Assembly (NCBI RefSeq): GCF_026210795.1
Contig: NC_089439.1
Span: forward strand, 2,294,001-2,358,000
Length of the DNA stretch: 64,000 nt
Direction: 5' to 3'
From: Rhizophagus irregularis
Lineage: Eukaryota > Glomeromycota > Glomeromycetes > Glomerales > Glomeraceae
Positions 23,000-34,522 of the stretch are shown here, one piece after another. Both the position numbers and the translations under genes were made by a program. The notes beneath the pieces are model-generated. The model was not told where the DNA came from, did not search any database, and saw nothing but the letters and a program-made list of their open reading frames with translations. How positions within the stretch are numbered: the stretch's first letter is position 1; each line of letters begins with the position of its first letter.

Positions 23000-23172
23000 A
23001 AAAAAGAATAATTATACTGTATAAGAATACGTATTTTTATCTTTTAAACATTGCATCAAATTACAATAAAATATCTTTTGTTTTCAATCATCAAAATCAG
23101 CAGTATTTACTTATCTGCGTTTTAAAATAATCAGAACCAAAAATTATTATTTTATTCAATTGGTCGTTCCCA
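22540..23172 (-). repeat. Inverted duplication, arm 2, carrying family A copy A1'
   Basis: Reverse complement of 20575-21495 without the MITE and without the A1 tail repeat. It includes a (TA)n run at 22962-22997 that is much longer than in arm 1. Confidence 0.85.
22551..22866 (-). pseudogene. Family A copy A1' (inverted duplicate of A1)
   Basis: Minus-strand reading from ATG at 22866 repeats A1 almost base for base. It has the same two TGA codons after MSHKQS and after NFYNSK, then RRNPQKLCYNCKETIDCVK, LVSNKVNKIEEIVNNFKN and KPDKLSKFNAKFT. It then has its own one-base deletion after FNAKFT, and lacks the sequence between ITTQF and the final stop. Shared nonsense codons mean A1 was already dead, or at least already mutated, when the block was duplicated. 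The private frameshift is later. Confidence 0.8.
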
Positions 23173-23392
23173 AATTTTAATTATGGAAGTATATTAACGT
23201 TTATCAACAAAGTAGCCACAACGTACAATGCAGGAGATTTTATTTTTAAAACTTCACGCAAACAAAAAAAACCGTAAAAAATTTGTTACACAGTATATTT
23301 TGATATATACTATAAGTTTTCTGAATCGAAAGGTCTGTTTCATTAATTTGGATATATTAATTCTCTAGTAAATTTTCCGATTATTTCAATTG
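23173..23392. other. Gene-free stretch
   Basis: AT-rich spacer between the inverted duplication and the next foldback element. Nothing supportable. Confidence 0.5.
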
Positions 23393-23815
23393 CCATTTTT
23401 GGTTTTGGGGCGTCTAAAGAGAGTAGTCACGTGATCATGGGAAAAACTCATTTTTTCGTAATATAACTATTTAACATATGCATGGCTTTTAAATTAACTT
23501 ATAGTAAGTGCATTTTAGCTTGCTCCGCAAGTTTACTTAGAGCACAAAACGAGGTTTTGAATACCGTTTTTGAGTTATTTGACTTTTTTTTCGTTAAAAT
23601 GAATCTAACCATTTTTGGATATGATCAGCAAATTTCATTCGTTCATATGTCAAAATTCACTTTTTTTCCCCTAAGTAAACTTGCAGAGCAGACTAAAATA
23701 CTTTATCTTATTATTTTCAAGTTCATATTAATCTTAGTTTGTAAAAAAATTGTCTAAACATATAATGTTAAAAATCACGTGACTACCCGCTTTAGACGGC
23801 CCGCAGAGCCAAAAT
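23393..23815. mobile_element. Foldback element (MITE) with about 40-base imperfect terminal inverted repeats
   Basis: GGGGCGTCTAAAG... AGTAGTCACGTGAT on the left mirrors ATCACGTGACTACC... CTTTAGACGGCCC on the right. A second, inner pair is nested inside: GCAAGTTTACTTAG (23529-23542) against CTAAGTAAACTTGC (23671-23684). The single long frame inside (23482-23757) just reads through the palindrome. No target duplication could be fixed. Confidence 0.7.
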
Positions 23816-24360
23816 CCCTATAAAAAAGAAATAACAAAAGGTCTTTTTTCTTCTTGTTTACGCCTGTTCTTTGATAACATGCCATATTCGAACAAGCATT
23901 ATTTAGATAAAAAAAGCTCCGAATTTTAGGTAACTAATGCAATGTTTGACAGTGTCTGAGAGAAAATTTTTTTAATTATGTAACACATTAAAGCTACATA
24001 ATCATTTATAATCAATTTTCATAAACTAAAATCGTGCAAGATAATCAGATCATATTTTCCATTCTTAATGGAATTAAACAATGAAAGATTTGATTATCTA
24101 AAGGCATGATTTTATCATGTGATCGGTGTAACATTTCTCGTGATTTTTTTTATTTTTTTCCATTATCTAAAAATAAAAAAAATAAAATACTGCTGCCGAA
24201 TCCTGCCGTCATTTATCCGTCTACTCCGGCACATGATTAACCTTTTTTTTTCAATATTTTAACCTAAATAACAAATATAGACCTTTATAATAATGCATCA
24301 TTCTATACATGACAGTATTTACGTATAGTGCCATTTGATGGTAAAAGAAAAATATAGGCT
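23816..24360. other. Gene-free stretch
   Basis: No open frame or terminal repeat recognised. Confidence 0.5.
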
Positions 24361-24606
24361 CCTAGTTTAGTTGGAATTCTTTTTTTTTTATATGTGTTCG
24401 CTTCTCTAGTTAGTTGGGTTTTTTACCTAGACTAATAGCGTAGTATCTATTTTTTCTAGTGTCTCCTATCAAAGGGTGGGTCTCGTGTCAGGGATCATTT
24501 TAAACTAGATAGTTTATTTTTGTATTAATTTGTACAAATTACTATTTTTGTAAATGACTTTGGTAACCAACCTTTTGGAAATAAAATAAATAAAAAAATA
24601 AAAGCC
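24361..24606 (+). repeat. Possible truncated retroelement 3' end
   Basis: Non-coding sequence rich in TAGT and GGGT words, ending in ACCAACCTTTTGGAAATAAA and an A-rich tail (AATAAATAAAAAAATAAAAG). This is the look of a LINE or SINE 3' end, but I could not pair a target duplication or match it to the LINE at 1-7050. Confidence 0.3.
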
Positions 24607-24661
24607 ATGTTATTTCGTACAAAAAAAAAAAAGTTCATTATTTTCATTCGTTTCTTTTACG

Positions 24662-25010
24662 ATGTCATCAAAAAATTATGAACCAAGAACAGGCGGAGTG
24701 CCGTATGTTCAAAAATTAAACTATGCAACAACAACAAAAAAACTACGAGAAAGCCAACAAAATTATGATCTAATTGTAAAGAGGAGAAAGATGGTGTTAG
24801 CTTATTTTCAAGTAAATCGGACTGAAGAGATCGCTAATACTGTAATTGTCATAAACATTCAAAAAAGAAGATCGAACAAATTTCTAAATTCAACACTAAA
24901 TTTACTTTAAATAACATACCTGTGAATTGGAATATGATTTATCAAATTTCACGTTAGAAAATTGGCGATTTTCACAACCCAAAATTGCGATAATAATAAT
25001 AGTTATAAAT
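24662..25010 (+). pseudogene. Family A copy A3, several frameshifts
   Basis: Starts MSSKNYEPRTGGVPYVQKLN, the best preserved N-terminus of the family. A frameshift then separates it from KPTKL, TGA, SNCKEEKDGVSLFSSK (the CxxC block, first Cys now a stop). Later shifts separate KIEQISKFNTKFTLNNIP from CELEYDLSNFTLEN and a short tail QNCDNNNSYK. At least three indels and one stop are needed to explain it. It lies just left of a TIR element whose end is about 35 bases away. Confidence 0.7.
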
Positions 25011-25044
25011 AAAGGTAAACATCCCTATTAAATAAAAAGAATTA

Positions 25045-25749
25045 AGTAAAGTAGTACTGTACAGTAATACAAATTCGGACGGACGTTAATCCTTTTTGTT
25101 CGTGTACGTTTCTAACAGATAAATGTTTTTATACTAGTACGTACGAATGCTTTAAAAATTTTCGTACGACTTTGAATTTTCGTACATGTTTTGTTTTTTA
25201 ATAAAATACTTCATGTTAAAAAATATAAATATATCATTTATACTCTTTGAAGATAAGCTTATAAATTTCTATTTCTTTAATAATTGTCAGCTCTATAATA
25301 ATAAAATTGACTAATTAAAAATAAAACTAAATTTTTTATTGATTTATTTAATAATTACTACAAATTCTTTATCATACTTTTTATTTTATATATAAATTAA
25401 TACAATCATATTTAGCATTAGCATTTGCAAAATATAATTTTGGCAGCATGTACAAATTACAAAAAAAATATACAGTACAAAGATTAAAAAGAGATATTTA
25501 TGACAAATACATAATAAACAAAACGTTAAAATCATTACATTACAAAATATATAAATTAATCAGATCAATTATGTTACTCAAATATTATGTAATTGTAACA
25601 TTTTCATTCTCGAAAGTTCTATCACATGATGCTACGATGTAAAATTATTAGTACGGAAAATCAAATTTTACTTTTAATAGTCCGTCTGAGTACGGAAAAA
25701 TTAAAAAATTTTTTTCGAACGTCTTATTACCGTACAGTACTAGTTTACT
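25045..25749. mobile_element. TIR element, 25-base imperfect terminal inverted repeat
   Basis: AGTAAAGTAGTACTGTACAG at 25045 faces its near-complement ending at 25749 (reverse complement AGTAAACTAGTACTGTACGG). Only two mismatches occur in the 25-base TIR. The 705-bp interior is AT-rich with repeated GTACG/GTACGAA words near both ends, the usual subterminal repeat pattern of a non-autonomous element. The open frame at 25448-25642 shows no domain. Confidence 0.65.
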
Positions 25750-25865
25750 AGATGAGTTATGTACAAAAATGTCGGAATCTTGACATCTTATAATCAAATT
25801 TCATTTATATAACTCAGAATTGCTGTAATATAATGTAACTCATAATCAAAATAAGTTTTTTAATC

Positions 25866-26596
25866 GAGCATCCTTATCCTGGGCCACGGTCCAGATGCTT
25901 ATCCTGGACCAGCAAATCTAATTGGATGAGATTGTTTGTGTAACATTTGTCTTGGAAAAAAAAACAATTCGCGTTTTTTTTAAAAAAAAAGTTACGAAAT
26001 GCCTTTTTTTAAAGCATTTAATACTATCGTTTTAAAGTAATATGTTATTTAAAATTTGTATTTTGGTATGCATTTTATTAAACTTTATTAATAAATAAGT
26101 AAAATTGCATATATAACTTTATAAAAAAGGTCTTTACATTATTTTTTACTGTAATTTTATTATTAAAATTATTTTAACGTTAATATCAAAACAAAAGTAC
26201 AAAGTAATAGTATTATATTAGCTTTAAAAGTTTTGTTATAAATGTGTAATTTACAACCTTTTTTGAACAACTTTGCTTAACCCCAAAACTTAAAAAAAAA
26301 AACACTTGATTTCCAGAATAATATCAATATATCATAAAACTCTTCAAAAAGAAAATAAAAAACATTTAGTATTATCATAAAACTACAATAAATACAATTA
26401 AAATTAAAATATACAAACTGAAATGAAATATGAAATACTAAGTACTAACATAGAATAGAGAAAGAGTGAAAGATAGGAAGAGTAAGAGATAAAATAAATT
26501 ATGCCGGAGTTATGTAATAAAAGGGCTGATTAGCCAATCAAAAGTTGACTGGTCCAGAATAAGCATCTGGACCAGTGGATCAGGTTAAGGATGGCC
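25866..26596. mobile_element. MULE-like non-autonomous element with 9-bp target duplication
   Basis: TTTTTAATC occurs at 25857-25865 and again at 26597-26605, directly bordering inverted termini of about 65 bases: GAGCATCCTTATCCTGGGCC on the left and, reverse-complemented, GGCCATCCTTAACCTGATCC on the right. Both continue through GGTCCAGATGCTTAT and CTGGACCAG. Nine-base duplications are typical of Mutator-like elements. The interior is AT-rich and non-coding. A lone copy of the left terminus occurs at 56783. Confidence 0.75.
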
Positions 26597-26686
26597 TTTT
26601 TAATCACTCCTTATTCTTCACCCCTAATTTCAACACAGATTTTTTCACGTGATGACGAACATTTTTGTTATCAGAGCAACCATGTG

Positions 26687-26785
26687 ATGTCCCAAAACCT
26701 TACCATCGGAGATCATCGTTGGTACAGTCTTAAGGCATTATTAGATTGGGCCGATAATTTAGGCCGATGGTAAGGTTTGGGACAT
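26687..26785. repeat. Short perfect foldback (99 bp)
   Basis: ATGTCCCAAAACCTTACCAT (26687) faces its complement ending at 26785 with a single-base indel in a 22-base stem. The loop is about 54 bases and holds a smaller GGGCCGATAATTTAGGCC hairpin. It is likely a MITE or a hairpin-forming end of one. Confidence 0.65.
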
Positions 26786-26884
26786 GGTCAAGTTTGGTCC
26801 AAGAGGTACCTAAGTACTATATGCTAAAATAACTGACTAAAACCGCTCTCCCCATAAGTGGCCTACCCTTCGAAGCCAATAAAA

Positions 26885-27100
26885 GTGATCTATTGGAGAG
26901 CCAAAGGCCATTATATCATAGCAGCGTTGCACAATTACCTTCAATTTTGATATAGAACTGAAACATGATCTCACAAATGTACAGGTCATAATAGAAACCA
27001 CTTTTAAATAAGATGTATTAAATACATAATTTGATAATTTTTTTCAATATTATCCATTTGATAGTTTTTTTGATAACTGAAGACCAAATAATACTGCATA
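26885..27100 (-). repeat. Dispersed repeat, copy 2 (partner 12180-12640)
   Basis: Reverse complement shares GTGGTTTCTA, TGTACATTTGTGAG, ATCATGTTTCAG, ATCAAAATTGAAGG and TTGTGCAACGCTGCTATGAT with 12180-12640, but lacks the extra 280 bases present there. Confidence 0.55.
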
Positions 27101-27720
27101 TCTTTAACAATTTCCATAACTATTTGAATTTTTTTTTTTAATAAAAACTGAGATGAAAGAGAAATGATAAATCAAAAATAGGAAACGATTTTTTGAATTT
27201 TTGAATCAACCTTTTTTTATTACGAGAATAGTAATTTTCTAACAAAAAAAATAATTTAAAAGAAAGTTAGTTTCATCTATACTAACTAACAATATATAAA
27301 ATTATCTGGGAGGTTTGCGTCCAAATTGGGAATTATAGTTAGATTAAAAATATGAAAACTAATCCATAAAAATACCAAAAATACCAAAAATACGTTATCT
27401 CGTCATAATAAATCTCAGATAATTTGTTGTTTTAAAAATTATGATAATATCAATGTTATAATCAATTTTTATCGTAAAAAAATTTCACATAAGTTTTGCA
27501 TATAAAATAAATTCTTAAAAAAAAGATATAAATTACCACCAATAACATAACTTGCTTATTTAAAAATCTTATAAATTCATATTATTAATAAATAAAATAA
27601 GACAAAAAAAAATGAGCATAAAAGTGATTTCGTTTTTTTAAAAAAAAGAAAAGAATAAAGTGACGATCGAACAATTGTGTTAACGTGCCATTCATAATAT
27701 GAAATATTATGATTAATTTA
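27101..27720. other. Family B copy B1 3' flank and gene-free stretch
   Basis: The part at 27535-27590 (AATAACATAACTTGCTTATT, ATCTTATAAATT) matches 34287-34325 downstream of B3, so B1 and B3 share a 3' flank. Nothing else. Confidence 0.55.
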
Positions 27721-27990
27721 TTAATAAGGAAACGAAGACGAGGAAGGGAAACTCGCGGGTAAAATATGCTCGAAATCATTGGCACCATTAAAATCAGTGC
27801 CATTAAAAAAAGTGTGCACAAAATAATTATCGCTGGGTTGCGGTACAATTCGTGCGATTTGGTCCAAAGTTTTGGTATTATTGATCAAGCGAGGTCTTGA
27901 TCTATTTACTATATTATTTGCATTATTCGCATTATTTGCATTAAAACGCGACGTATCGCGTATCCTATTTTCATAGTTTTCTGACGACAT
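27721..27990 (-). CDS. Family B copy B1: small Asn/Arg-rich protein, intact
   Basis: 89 aa: MSSENYENRIRDTSRFNANN, then ANN repeats, RSRPRLINNTKTLDQIARIV, PQPSDNYFVHTFFNGTDFNG, NDFEHILPASFPSSSSFPY. The frame is uninterrupted, starts at ATG 27990 and ends TAA at 27721. Features shared with B2 and B3 are an Arg/Asn-rich basic N-terminal third with NANN triplets, the TLDxIARI helix-like segment, FFNGTxF, and FExxLPxxxxPSSS at the end. There is no signal peptide, membrane segment or Cys. The function is unknown and I recognise no domain. The start MSSxNY resembles the start of family A (MSSKNYEP), which may reflect a shared first exon or promoter region. Confidence 0.65.
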   Translation of the reverse strand: MSSENYENRIRDTSRFNANNANNANNIVNRSRPRLINNTKTLDQIARIVPQPSDNYFVHTFFNGTDFNGANDFEHILPASFPSSSSFPY

Positions 27991-28484
27991 GTTTTTTTAA
28001 AAAAATAGATCGGTGGAAATTTTTGCTTATACCTCAACAAAAATTAACGAAAGTGAACAAATTATATGTATAATTTATATGTCTTTTATGAACATAAATC
28101 AGAGTTGAAAAATTTCAAAGAAAATTTTCAGAGCTTTTATAAAAAAAATTTTTACATATTTCAATTAAAAATACCAAATAGATCAGACTAACTAAATTCG
28201 GAAATTTATATAAAGTATTATTTAAATTACACCCATTAAGCAATATCCGATTTTTTCAGTTCTGACTTTAAATTAAATTAAATTATTTTAATGAAGGGAT
28301 AATATTTAAAATCTTTTTTTAATTTTCGATATGCAGGAGAAAATTGATTTGGTCATACTTAAAATTAATGATTTTCCCCATATTTCCAAAATCGGTAAAA
28401 TAAAAAACGGTTTAGTAATTTCGACAAGAATTTATAATTTTAATTTAAGAATATTTTGTACAATCATTATTTATTTTTGATGAT
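27991..28484. other. B1 5' flank and gene-free stretch
   Basis: AT-rich upstream region; no motif I can name. Confidence 0.5.
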
Positions 28485-28815
28485 ATGGATTCCGGAAACA
28501 TTACCGGCATGTTTAGAATTCAAAAATGTATCCCGAAACCCCTATAAAAAATTTTATCCGTTATTTCTGTAAAAACTCCGTAAAAATGAGCCTTTCACGG
28601 ATTCATTCACGGAAAATGAAAATAATTCGATAAATTCCGCGATATAAGGTTATTAATTCCGGAAATATGAGCCTTTTACGGAAAAAAGATGGAATATAAA
28701 AAACGGATTAACTTTTTTTACAGGGAACTCGAAATCGGGAATTGACCGATTTCTTTTTACGTTTCGAGAACTTTGAAGACACGCTTTACATTTCCCGGAT
28801 GGTATCCGGATAGGA
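28485..28815. mobile_element. Possible MITE with CCGG-containing imperfect termini
   Basis: GGATTCCGGAAACATTACCGG on the left resembles, in reverse complement, CTATCCGGATACCATCCGG on the right. The interior has a direct repeat of ATGAGCCTTTCACGG / ATGAGCCTTTTACGG and is richer in CG than its surroundings. The TIR has several mismatches and no duplication was fixed. Confidence 0.35.
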
Positions 28816-30460
28816 AGCGCGATTATTTGGTGAATTAAATTTTTAAATATTTATCAATAAATTTTTGTTATCTGCTAACTCTGACATATAACATATATAA
28901 CACTTAATAGACATTATATTTTCCGATTCCCAATATTGACGCTATATTTTTCATATGCTTTTACGCGCTCGTTTTTCGAAATTCTTAAAATACAACGGAT
29001 TACAACCTTAATTACAACCTTAAAATCTTAATACAAATATGTATCTCATAATTATTGATCGTCAAATAAAACTGAGTTTACGGATAGTCATCCGTTAAAA
29101 TTTACTATATAAATATCGTTTCACAAATAAATAAACATTGATAAGGTCAAGAACTTTTTAGATTCTAAATTCTAGATTTCGAAATTTGCATTATTGGTAG
29201 ATAATCAATGGAAAATTATTTTTATATGTTTATATTTGGTTGCGCGAGTAAATAATTAATTATTGTCGATGATATCAATTTGCATTTGGTAACTTTCAAT
29301 CACGTATCATGACGAATTATGATTATATTTTTCAAGTTAACAATATTTTCGCTAAATTTGTTTTTTTTTAAAACCAGAAACGCCAATAAAAAGGGATTTA
29401 CTTTTAATGATTAAAACAAGTAATCTTGAATAAAAGATTTGTCATTGTTTGTTTCTTTAATAATAAGGTTAATTTTTATGCAACTTTATTTAAGGAGAGT
29501 AATAAAATATTAACTTTTCCCCCTAAAAGTTGGTGTCATTTCCGGTACCGCAAATATATTTTGTATACAATAAATCCAATGATTAAAGAGCGATGATCAT
29601 TCCATTTTTGTAAACCCGACCCGAAACTTTATAATCGATAAAAATTTTTATGTAATTGTTGGTTTTGTGGGTATCGCAAATTGGGGAATTGGGGAATTTT
29701 GATAAATAATATTACAATAATATTACTATATTAGGCATATAATCTCGGAATCAACTTACGTATATATCAAATACGGAAAAAACAAATTTTTAATTTATGC
29801 GAGTTTATCTAATTAATAAAATCATACGAAAAAATCCGAATGTTTCATTAACTTTAATTCTGTACACAAAAAAAGTAAGTTCTATTAATTATTAATTTTG
29901 GATTTTATCTTTGGATTAAGGTTGTATCTGTATATGATTGCCGAAATAAAAAATGATATATTAAACAGTTAAAAGGCAATCCGGATAAGATCGGCACTAT
30001 TTTTTTATATCAGATATTTGATTTTGGGGGATAATGATAAGGTTTGCGTATATTACCAATCTGGCTTACTATATCAAAACATTGATTATATATAATTTTC
30101 TTGATATTTTACAACTTTTTTTAGCAAGGAGCTCATTTTTTCTTGTTACACATTGAAAACAAAAGATCTAATATTATTATTAACTTGCTAAAAATAAACA
30201 TTTGCCACTGAACTGGAACGGTCCATGGAGTTATATTGGACTGGACTGTATTGAACTGATTATTTTAATAGATAAGCCCTTTGGTGTTTTGGTCTATTGG
30301 ATATAAAGACTAATTAATTTGGTTAGGTCTAGCCCCTGCGTAGATATTATATATTATCGTTCAGCCCAATAATAGGAATCATGCAGATTTTCATAGATCA
30401 ACATTTTTATTAGAGCAATAATACATGCTTGATATAATAAAGTGGAGTAAAAAAATATGG
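28816..30460. other. Gene-free stretch
   Basis: Long AT-rich region with no frame, repeat or terminal structure that I can support. Confidence 0.5.
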
Positions 30461-30463
30461 TGT

Positions 30464-30660
30464 AAATGAAATTTTTATAGGAAAAGTTTAAATAAAGCTT
30501 ATGCATAAAAATGAAATTTATAGAAAGTTAAATAAAGCTTATTTATTAATGCATGATCAAAAAACGTCAGAACGAGAACACTTTTATTGGATGTGTGTGG
30601 GGATATGTCGGTCACAGGACCGAATGATTGGGATATATCGGTCACAGGGTCTTCATTGAT
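30464..30660 (+). repeat. Two short local duplications
   Basis: AAGTTTAAATAAAGCTTATG and AAGTTAAATAAAGCTTATTT are tandem copies of a segment of about 50 bases. Just after, GGGATATGTCGGTCACAGGA and GGGATATATCGGTCACAGGG form a second pair. Confidence 0.7.
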
Positions 30661-32690
30661 TGGTGAAAATGGCTACTATCAAAGAGAGAACGAAAAAAAA
30701 TGCATAAAGATAGTTCTTGTTTCAAGAATAAAGTGTATGTTATAAATAGATTGCGATATTGCAATTATAATTTATTTTGCAAAAATAGAAAACTATTGGT
30801 TAACTAAATCTTTCACGCAATACTTTTAACTACCACGTCCATAAAAATCAACTGTCACGTGACTTTGGCTGGCATTTTGTATGAAAAAATGCTGTTACAC
30901 ACCTTTTCAGGGCCGGAATTATGATAAAGTCGGTCGGTTTCTAAAATGTAGCTTGAATTATCTAAAAAAAGAATGATCTACATATGACTTTTTCTCGTTC
31001 TAATTAAAGACATTCGTTATTTGTTACCGTGCTATAATTTTAGAAAATAAATCTATTTAAGATAGAGCAGCTATACATTTTAAAACCTTCTTCAAAGACT
31101 TTACAAGCAATATAAATATTTATGCTTTCAAAATCAGTAAATATAAAACGAAAATATTTGGTATATTTTATATAACATACATATATTTATTTATTTATCA
31201 ATAATAGAGAGAAAATATCAAATACTGATCTAATTCTGGTCGAGCACAAATTAATCTTATATTGAAAATTAATGTTTGTGATATAAATAATCTAAACCGT
31301 TGAGGGAATATGGGGAATTACGCGGCTATCTCCTAATTTACCTTTTGTATCACATTTTATGCGTTTAAGCTTTTACCAATAAAATAAAAATATTTTTTGT
31401 TTAATTGAAATAGTAATTTTTCGATTTATTTGTTTACATTTACGGAATATACAATGGAACTGTATTTTGTATATGTAGATTTAAATAGTGCATTGTTTTT
31501 TATTAAATTTTTTTTTGCAAACCAATACTTTCTTGGAAAATAACAAAATGATTACTTAATCGTAAATAAGACAAAAGTCCGTCCATTCATTAATTGTTTA
31601 TTTAGTTATAAATTATGGTTCTCAAATTTTACTAGTTTACAAATAGCATTTTAATAATTAGAAAAGTAAGTTATCTTTATAAAAAAAAAAATTGATACGT
31701 TCTTAATATGTTTTGATGTTTTTGATACTGAATGATAAGTATTGAAATGTGCAAAATTAATAATATGAAAAATTGACCAATTCCGTATCTCATAAGTATG
31801 TAAAGATATAGAGAGAAAACGTATTTTTCAGCACAATTTCAGTATCCAATTTTTTTTTTTTATGGATATGCCAAGCCAACTTTTTCTAATTCATTTACAA
31901 TATTATTATTATATAATTCGGTATAATTTCTTATTATTATTACCAATTAAATGTTTTTTGGATAGTTTGTTAAATGACACACTCAGCGGTTTCCTAATTT
32001 AGTTAGTTTTGTTTGACAAATGACACAATCTGGTGTGACCATTCTCGAATTTTGTTCCAAGAGTTAATGATTGGACCAGTTAAATTCAACTTCAGCAGAT
32101 ATGTCATGTATGTTATACAATTTACGTAAAAATTTACACTTTGATTGTCGAATCAATCAACATTATACATACGTACGAATAAAATATCATTACCGAAGGA
32201 AGATTTTTCTGTCTCATTATTACCTACCCTTTGGTCGTTACAAACAAAAATCATTCAATTTGTCAACTTTCCAATTCGGATTATCTAATCACTTTCTTTT
32301 GTAAACACATAAAATGCCAAGGGATTTAACACAGTTGCATTGTTTATTATTTATAATCAAAGAAATTTCGACGGAAAATATATATTTTTTTTTTTAATAA
32401 ATAAACTGCTGTATATGATATGCGATTGAAGACCAACATCTTGACCAAAGAATAAATGGTAGAAGAATCTAAGGGAAAAAAAAACAAATCTAAAATTCAA
32501 TTGGTCGCATTTATTAATTGGGGAGATAATGATATAAAAATCAGAGAAATTCCTTTAGCGAATTTTTTCAACCAAAAAAAAAAAAATAATAATACTAAAA
32601 AAAACAAGAGAAAAATTTGATTAACTTAAGCTATATACAATTATACATCGATTCTTTACTAACATCGATTCTTTACTATAAATTTTAAAA
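30661..32690. other. Gene-free stretch upstream of B2
   Basis: Contains a copy of the recurrent GGCCGGAATTAT motif at 30909. Two tandem copies of ACATCGATTCTTTACT lie at 32646-32678, just before the B2 start codon. The 77-codon frame at 32071-32304 has no recognisable feature. Confidence 0.5.
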
Positions 32691-33038
32691 ATGTCAACAT
32701 CAAGAAATACTAATAGACAAAGAAGTTATAATCGAAGAACTTCGAGAAATACTAATCGATTAAGAAGTCATAATCGAAGAACACGCGGGGCACCCCGTCT
32801 TATAAATATGACAAATAATGCAAATAATATAAACAGAAATATCAATCGCATTTTGCGAATTCGGCTTTTAAATAATGCTGATACAATTAATCGAATTGTT
32901 CAAATCAATACGCCGCAAATTATGAATAATACTCTGTGGAGTAATTTCTTTAACGGGACAACCTTCGATAGTAGCAACAATTTCGAATCTTTGATCTTAC
33001 CTTCGGGATGTTTTCCTACTTCATCGTTTATTATTTGA
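32691..33038 (+). CDS. Family B copy B2: small Asn/Arg-rich protein with N-terminal duplication, intact
   Basis: 115 aa from ATG 32691 to a stop at 33036-33038. The N-terminus contains two tandem 14-residue units, SRNTNRQRSYNRRT and SRNTNRLRSHNRRT, which explain its extra length over B1 and B3. Then come RGAPRLINMTNNANN, INRNINRILRIRLLNNADTI, NRIVQINTPQIMNN, FFNGTTFDSSNNFESLILPS and GCFPTSSFII. The first half is strongly basic (many Arg), which could suit nucleic-acid binding; that is inference only. It has the same C-terminal FFNGTxF...FESLILPxGxxPxSS motif as B1 and B3. No signal peptide is seen. It is on the plus strand, whereas the other three copies are on the minus strand. Confidence 0.7.
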   Translation: MSTSRNTNRQRSYNRRTSRNTNRLRSHNRRTRGAPRLINMTNNANNINRNINRILRIRLLNNADTINRIVQINTPQIMNNTLWSNFFNGTTFDSSNNFESLILPSGCFPTSSFII

Positions 33039-34522
33039 TATTAACGACCAATATTTAATAATAATACAATTTAATTTTCGAATATTTAAACCGTCAATCG
33101 TTTTTTTTTTCATAAAATTTCTATTTAATAAGAATTCAAATTTTTTTCGTTCGATAAATTATCACAAACACAAAGAAATTAATAAATTTTAAGATTTTCA
33201 TAAGCGTAATAGGGTATTAAATTTTTAAGTTTACTCCGTAATTAGGCAGGTATATACAGTATGTCGGCATTCCTGACGATTTTTAAATTTTAATCATTAT
33301 AAGATTATTATATGTCCAGTAAACAACATAGAATTTAGTGCTAGTATAATAACTAAGAGGAAATGTGCAATATGGATTAGTCTCATAATATATCAAATTT
33401 ACTTTAGAGACTTGCTACTTAAGTTAATTACTTTTTAATCTTGTTCGATAGTTATTTGTACTATAATTAATACCACCTTGTCTTTTTTCTTCTTTTGTCG
33501 ACAAGATGATCAAATTTGAAATAATAAATTACTGGCAGTATTCTTAAATTTTCTCGCCATTTTGCTAAATTTACTAAAGAAATACTAAAAAAGTTTTTTA
33601 CGTGGGGATTCTTTTTAAAGAAGATCTGCAGACGCGATAACAGTGATGTATTATGCAACTCCAGTTATTTAAAAATTATCTGAAATTTTATAGCCAAAAA
33701 TTAATTTTCTTTTGTACTCTATGACGCCATTTTTTTAGGTGTTGCTAACTTGTGCACTATTTATTCTTTTTTTTTAATTATTAGTATTATATTTCGTATT
33801 TATCTTAGAATAAAAATGTTTGTATAATTTTTTTAGTGATCATAAAAATGCCTAAGGTTAAATCAAGTGGCTGATCTGTTAAAATGTTACTTGAATCACA
33901 TGATACAATTGATATATAAATAAGGGGCTTTCGAATTTTTCACCATTACAACTTGTAATTCATTTATTTTATCATTGTAGACGTGACGTCGTGACGCGTC
34001 GGACAAACGGAAATCGCCACGTGATACTGTCGTTAAACATACAGTATATAGCACTTTATATAATTAGGGCAATCATTTATAAAATACAATATTATAATTA
34101 GCAATTATAGTTTATAATTATAATATTTAAAATTTTTTCTTAAATTGAAGATAGTTTATTAGAAAATAAAAATTCGAATTTACTATGCATATTGGATTCC
34201 GTTTACTAATAAAAAATAATAGTAATTTGTTCCTTTCATGATTCTTATATGAATTGTGAATTAAAGAATTTTCTTATCGCCATATAACATAATAACATAA
34301 TTTGCTTATGTGAATCTTATAAATTTTGTTGGTAAATAAATAAATTTTAAATAAGAATAAAAGTTAAAATTACCCTAAACTAAACAAACTCAAAGTTATT
34401 TTGCTTACCATAGAAAAAGAAAGAAAGAAAGAAAATAATAACAAAGTAAAATAATATGTCGAAACTTAGATTTGAAAAAAGTTCTATCTTAAAATTGCTT
34501 GAAGAAGATCATGTTTAATATA
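33039..34522. other. Gene-free stretch between B2 and B3
   Basis: Includes 3' flanks of both genes: TAACATAATTTGCTTATGTG near 34290 is shared with the B1 flank. A short (GAAA)n run lies near 34417. A 63-codon minus frame at 33467-33658 has no support. Confidence 0.5.

Noticed and set aside
23482-23757. 91-codon frame
   Set aside because: Lies wholly inside a foldback element and reads through its inner palindrome.
26591-26773. 60-codon frame
   Set aside because: Runs from the end of a TIR element into a short foldback; coding potential is incidental.
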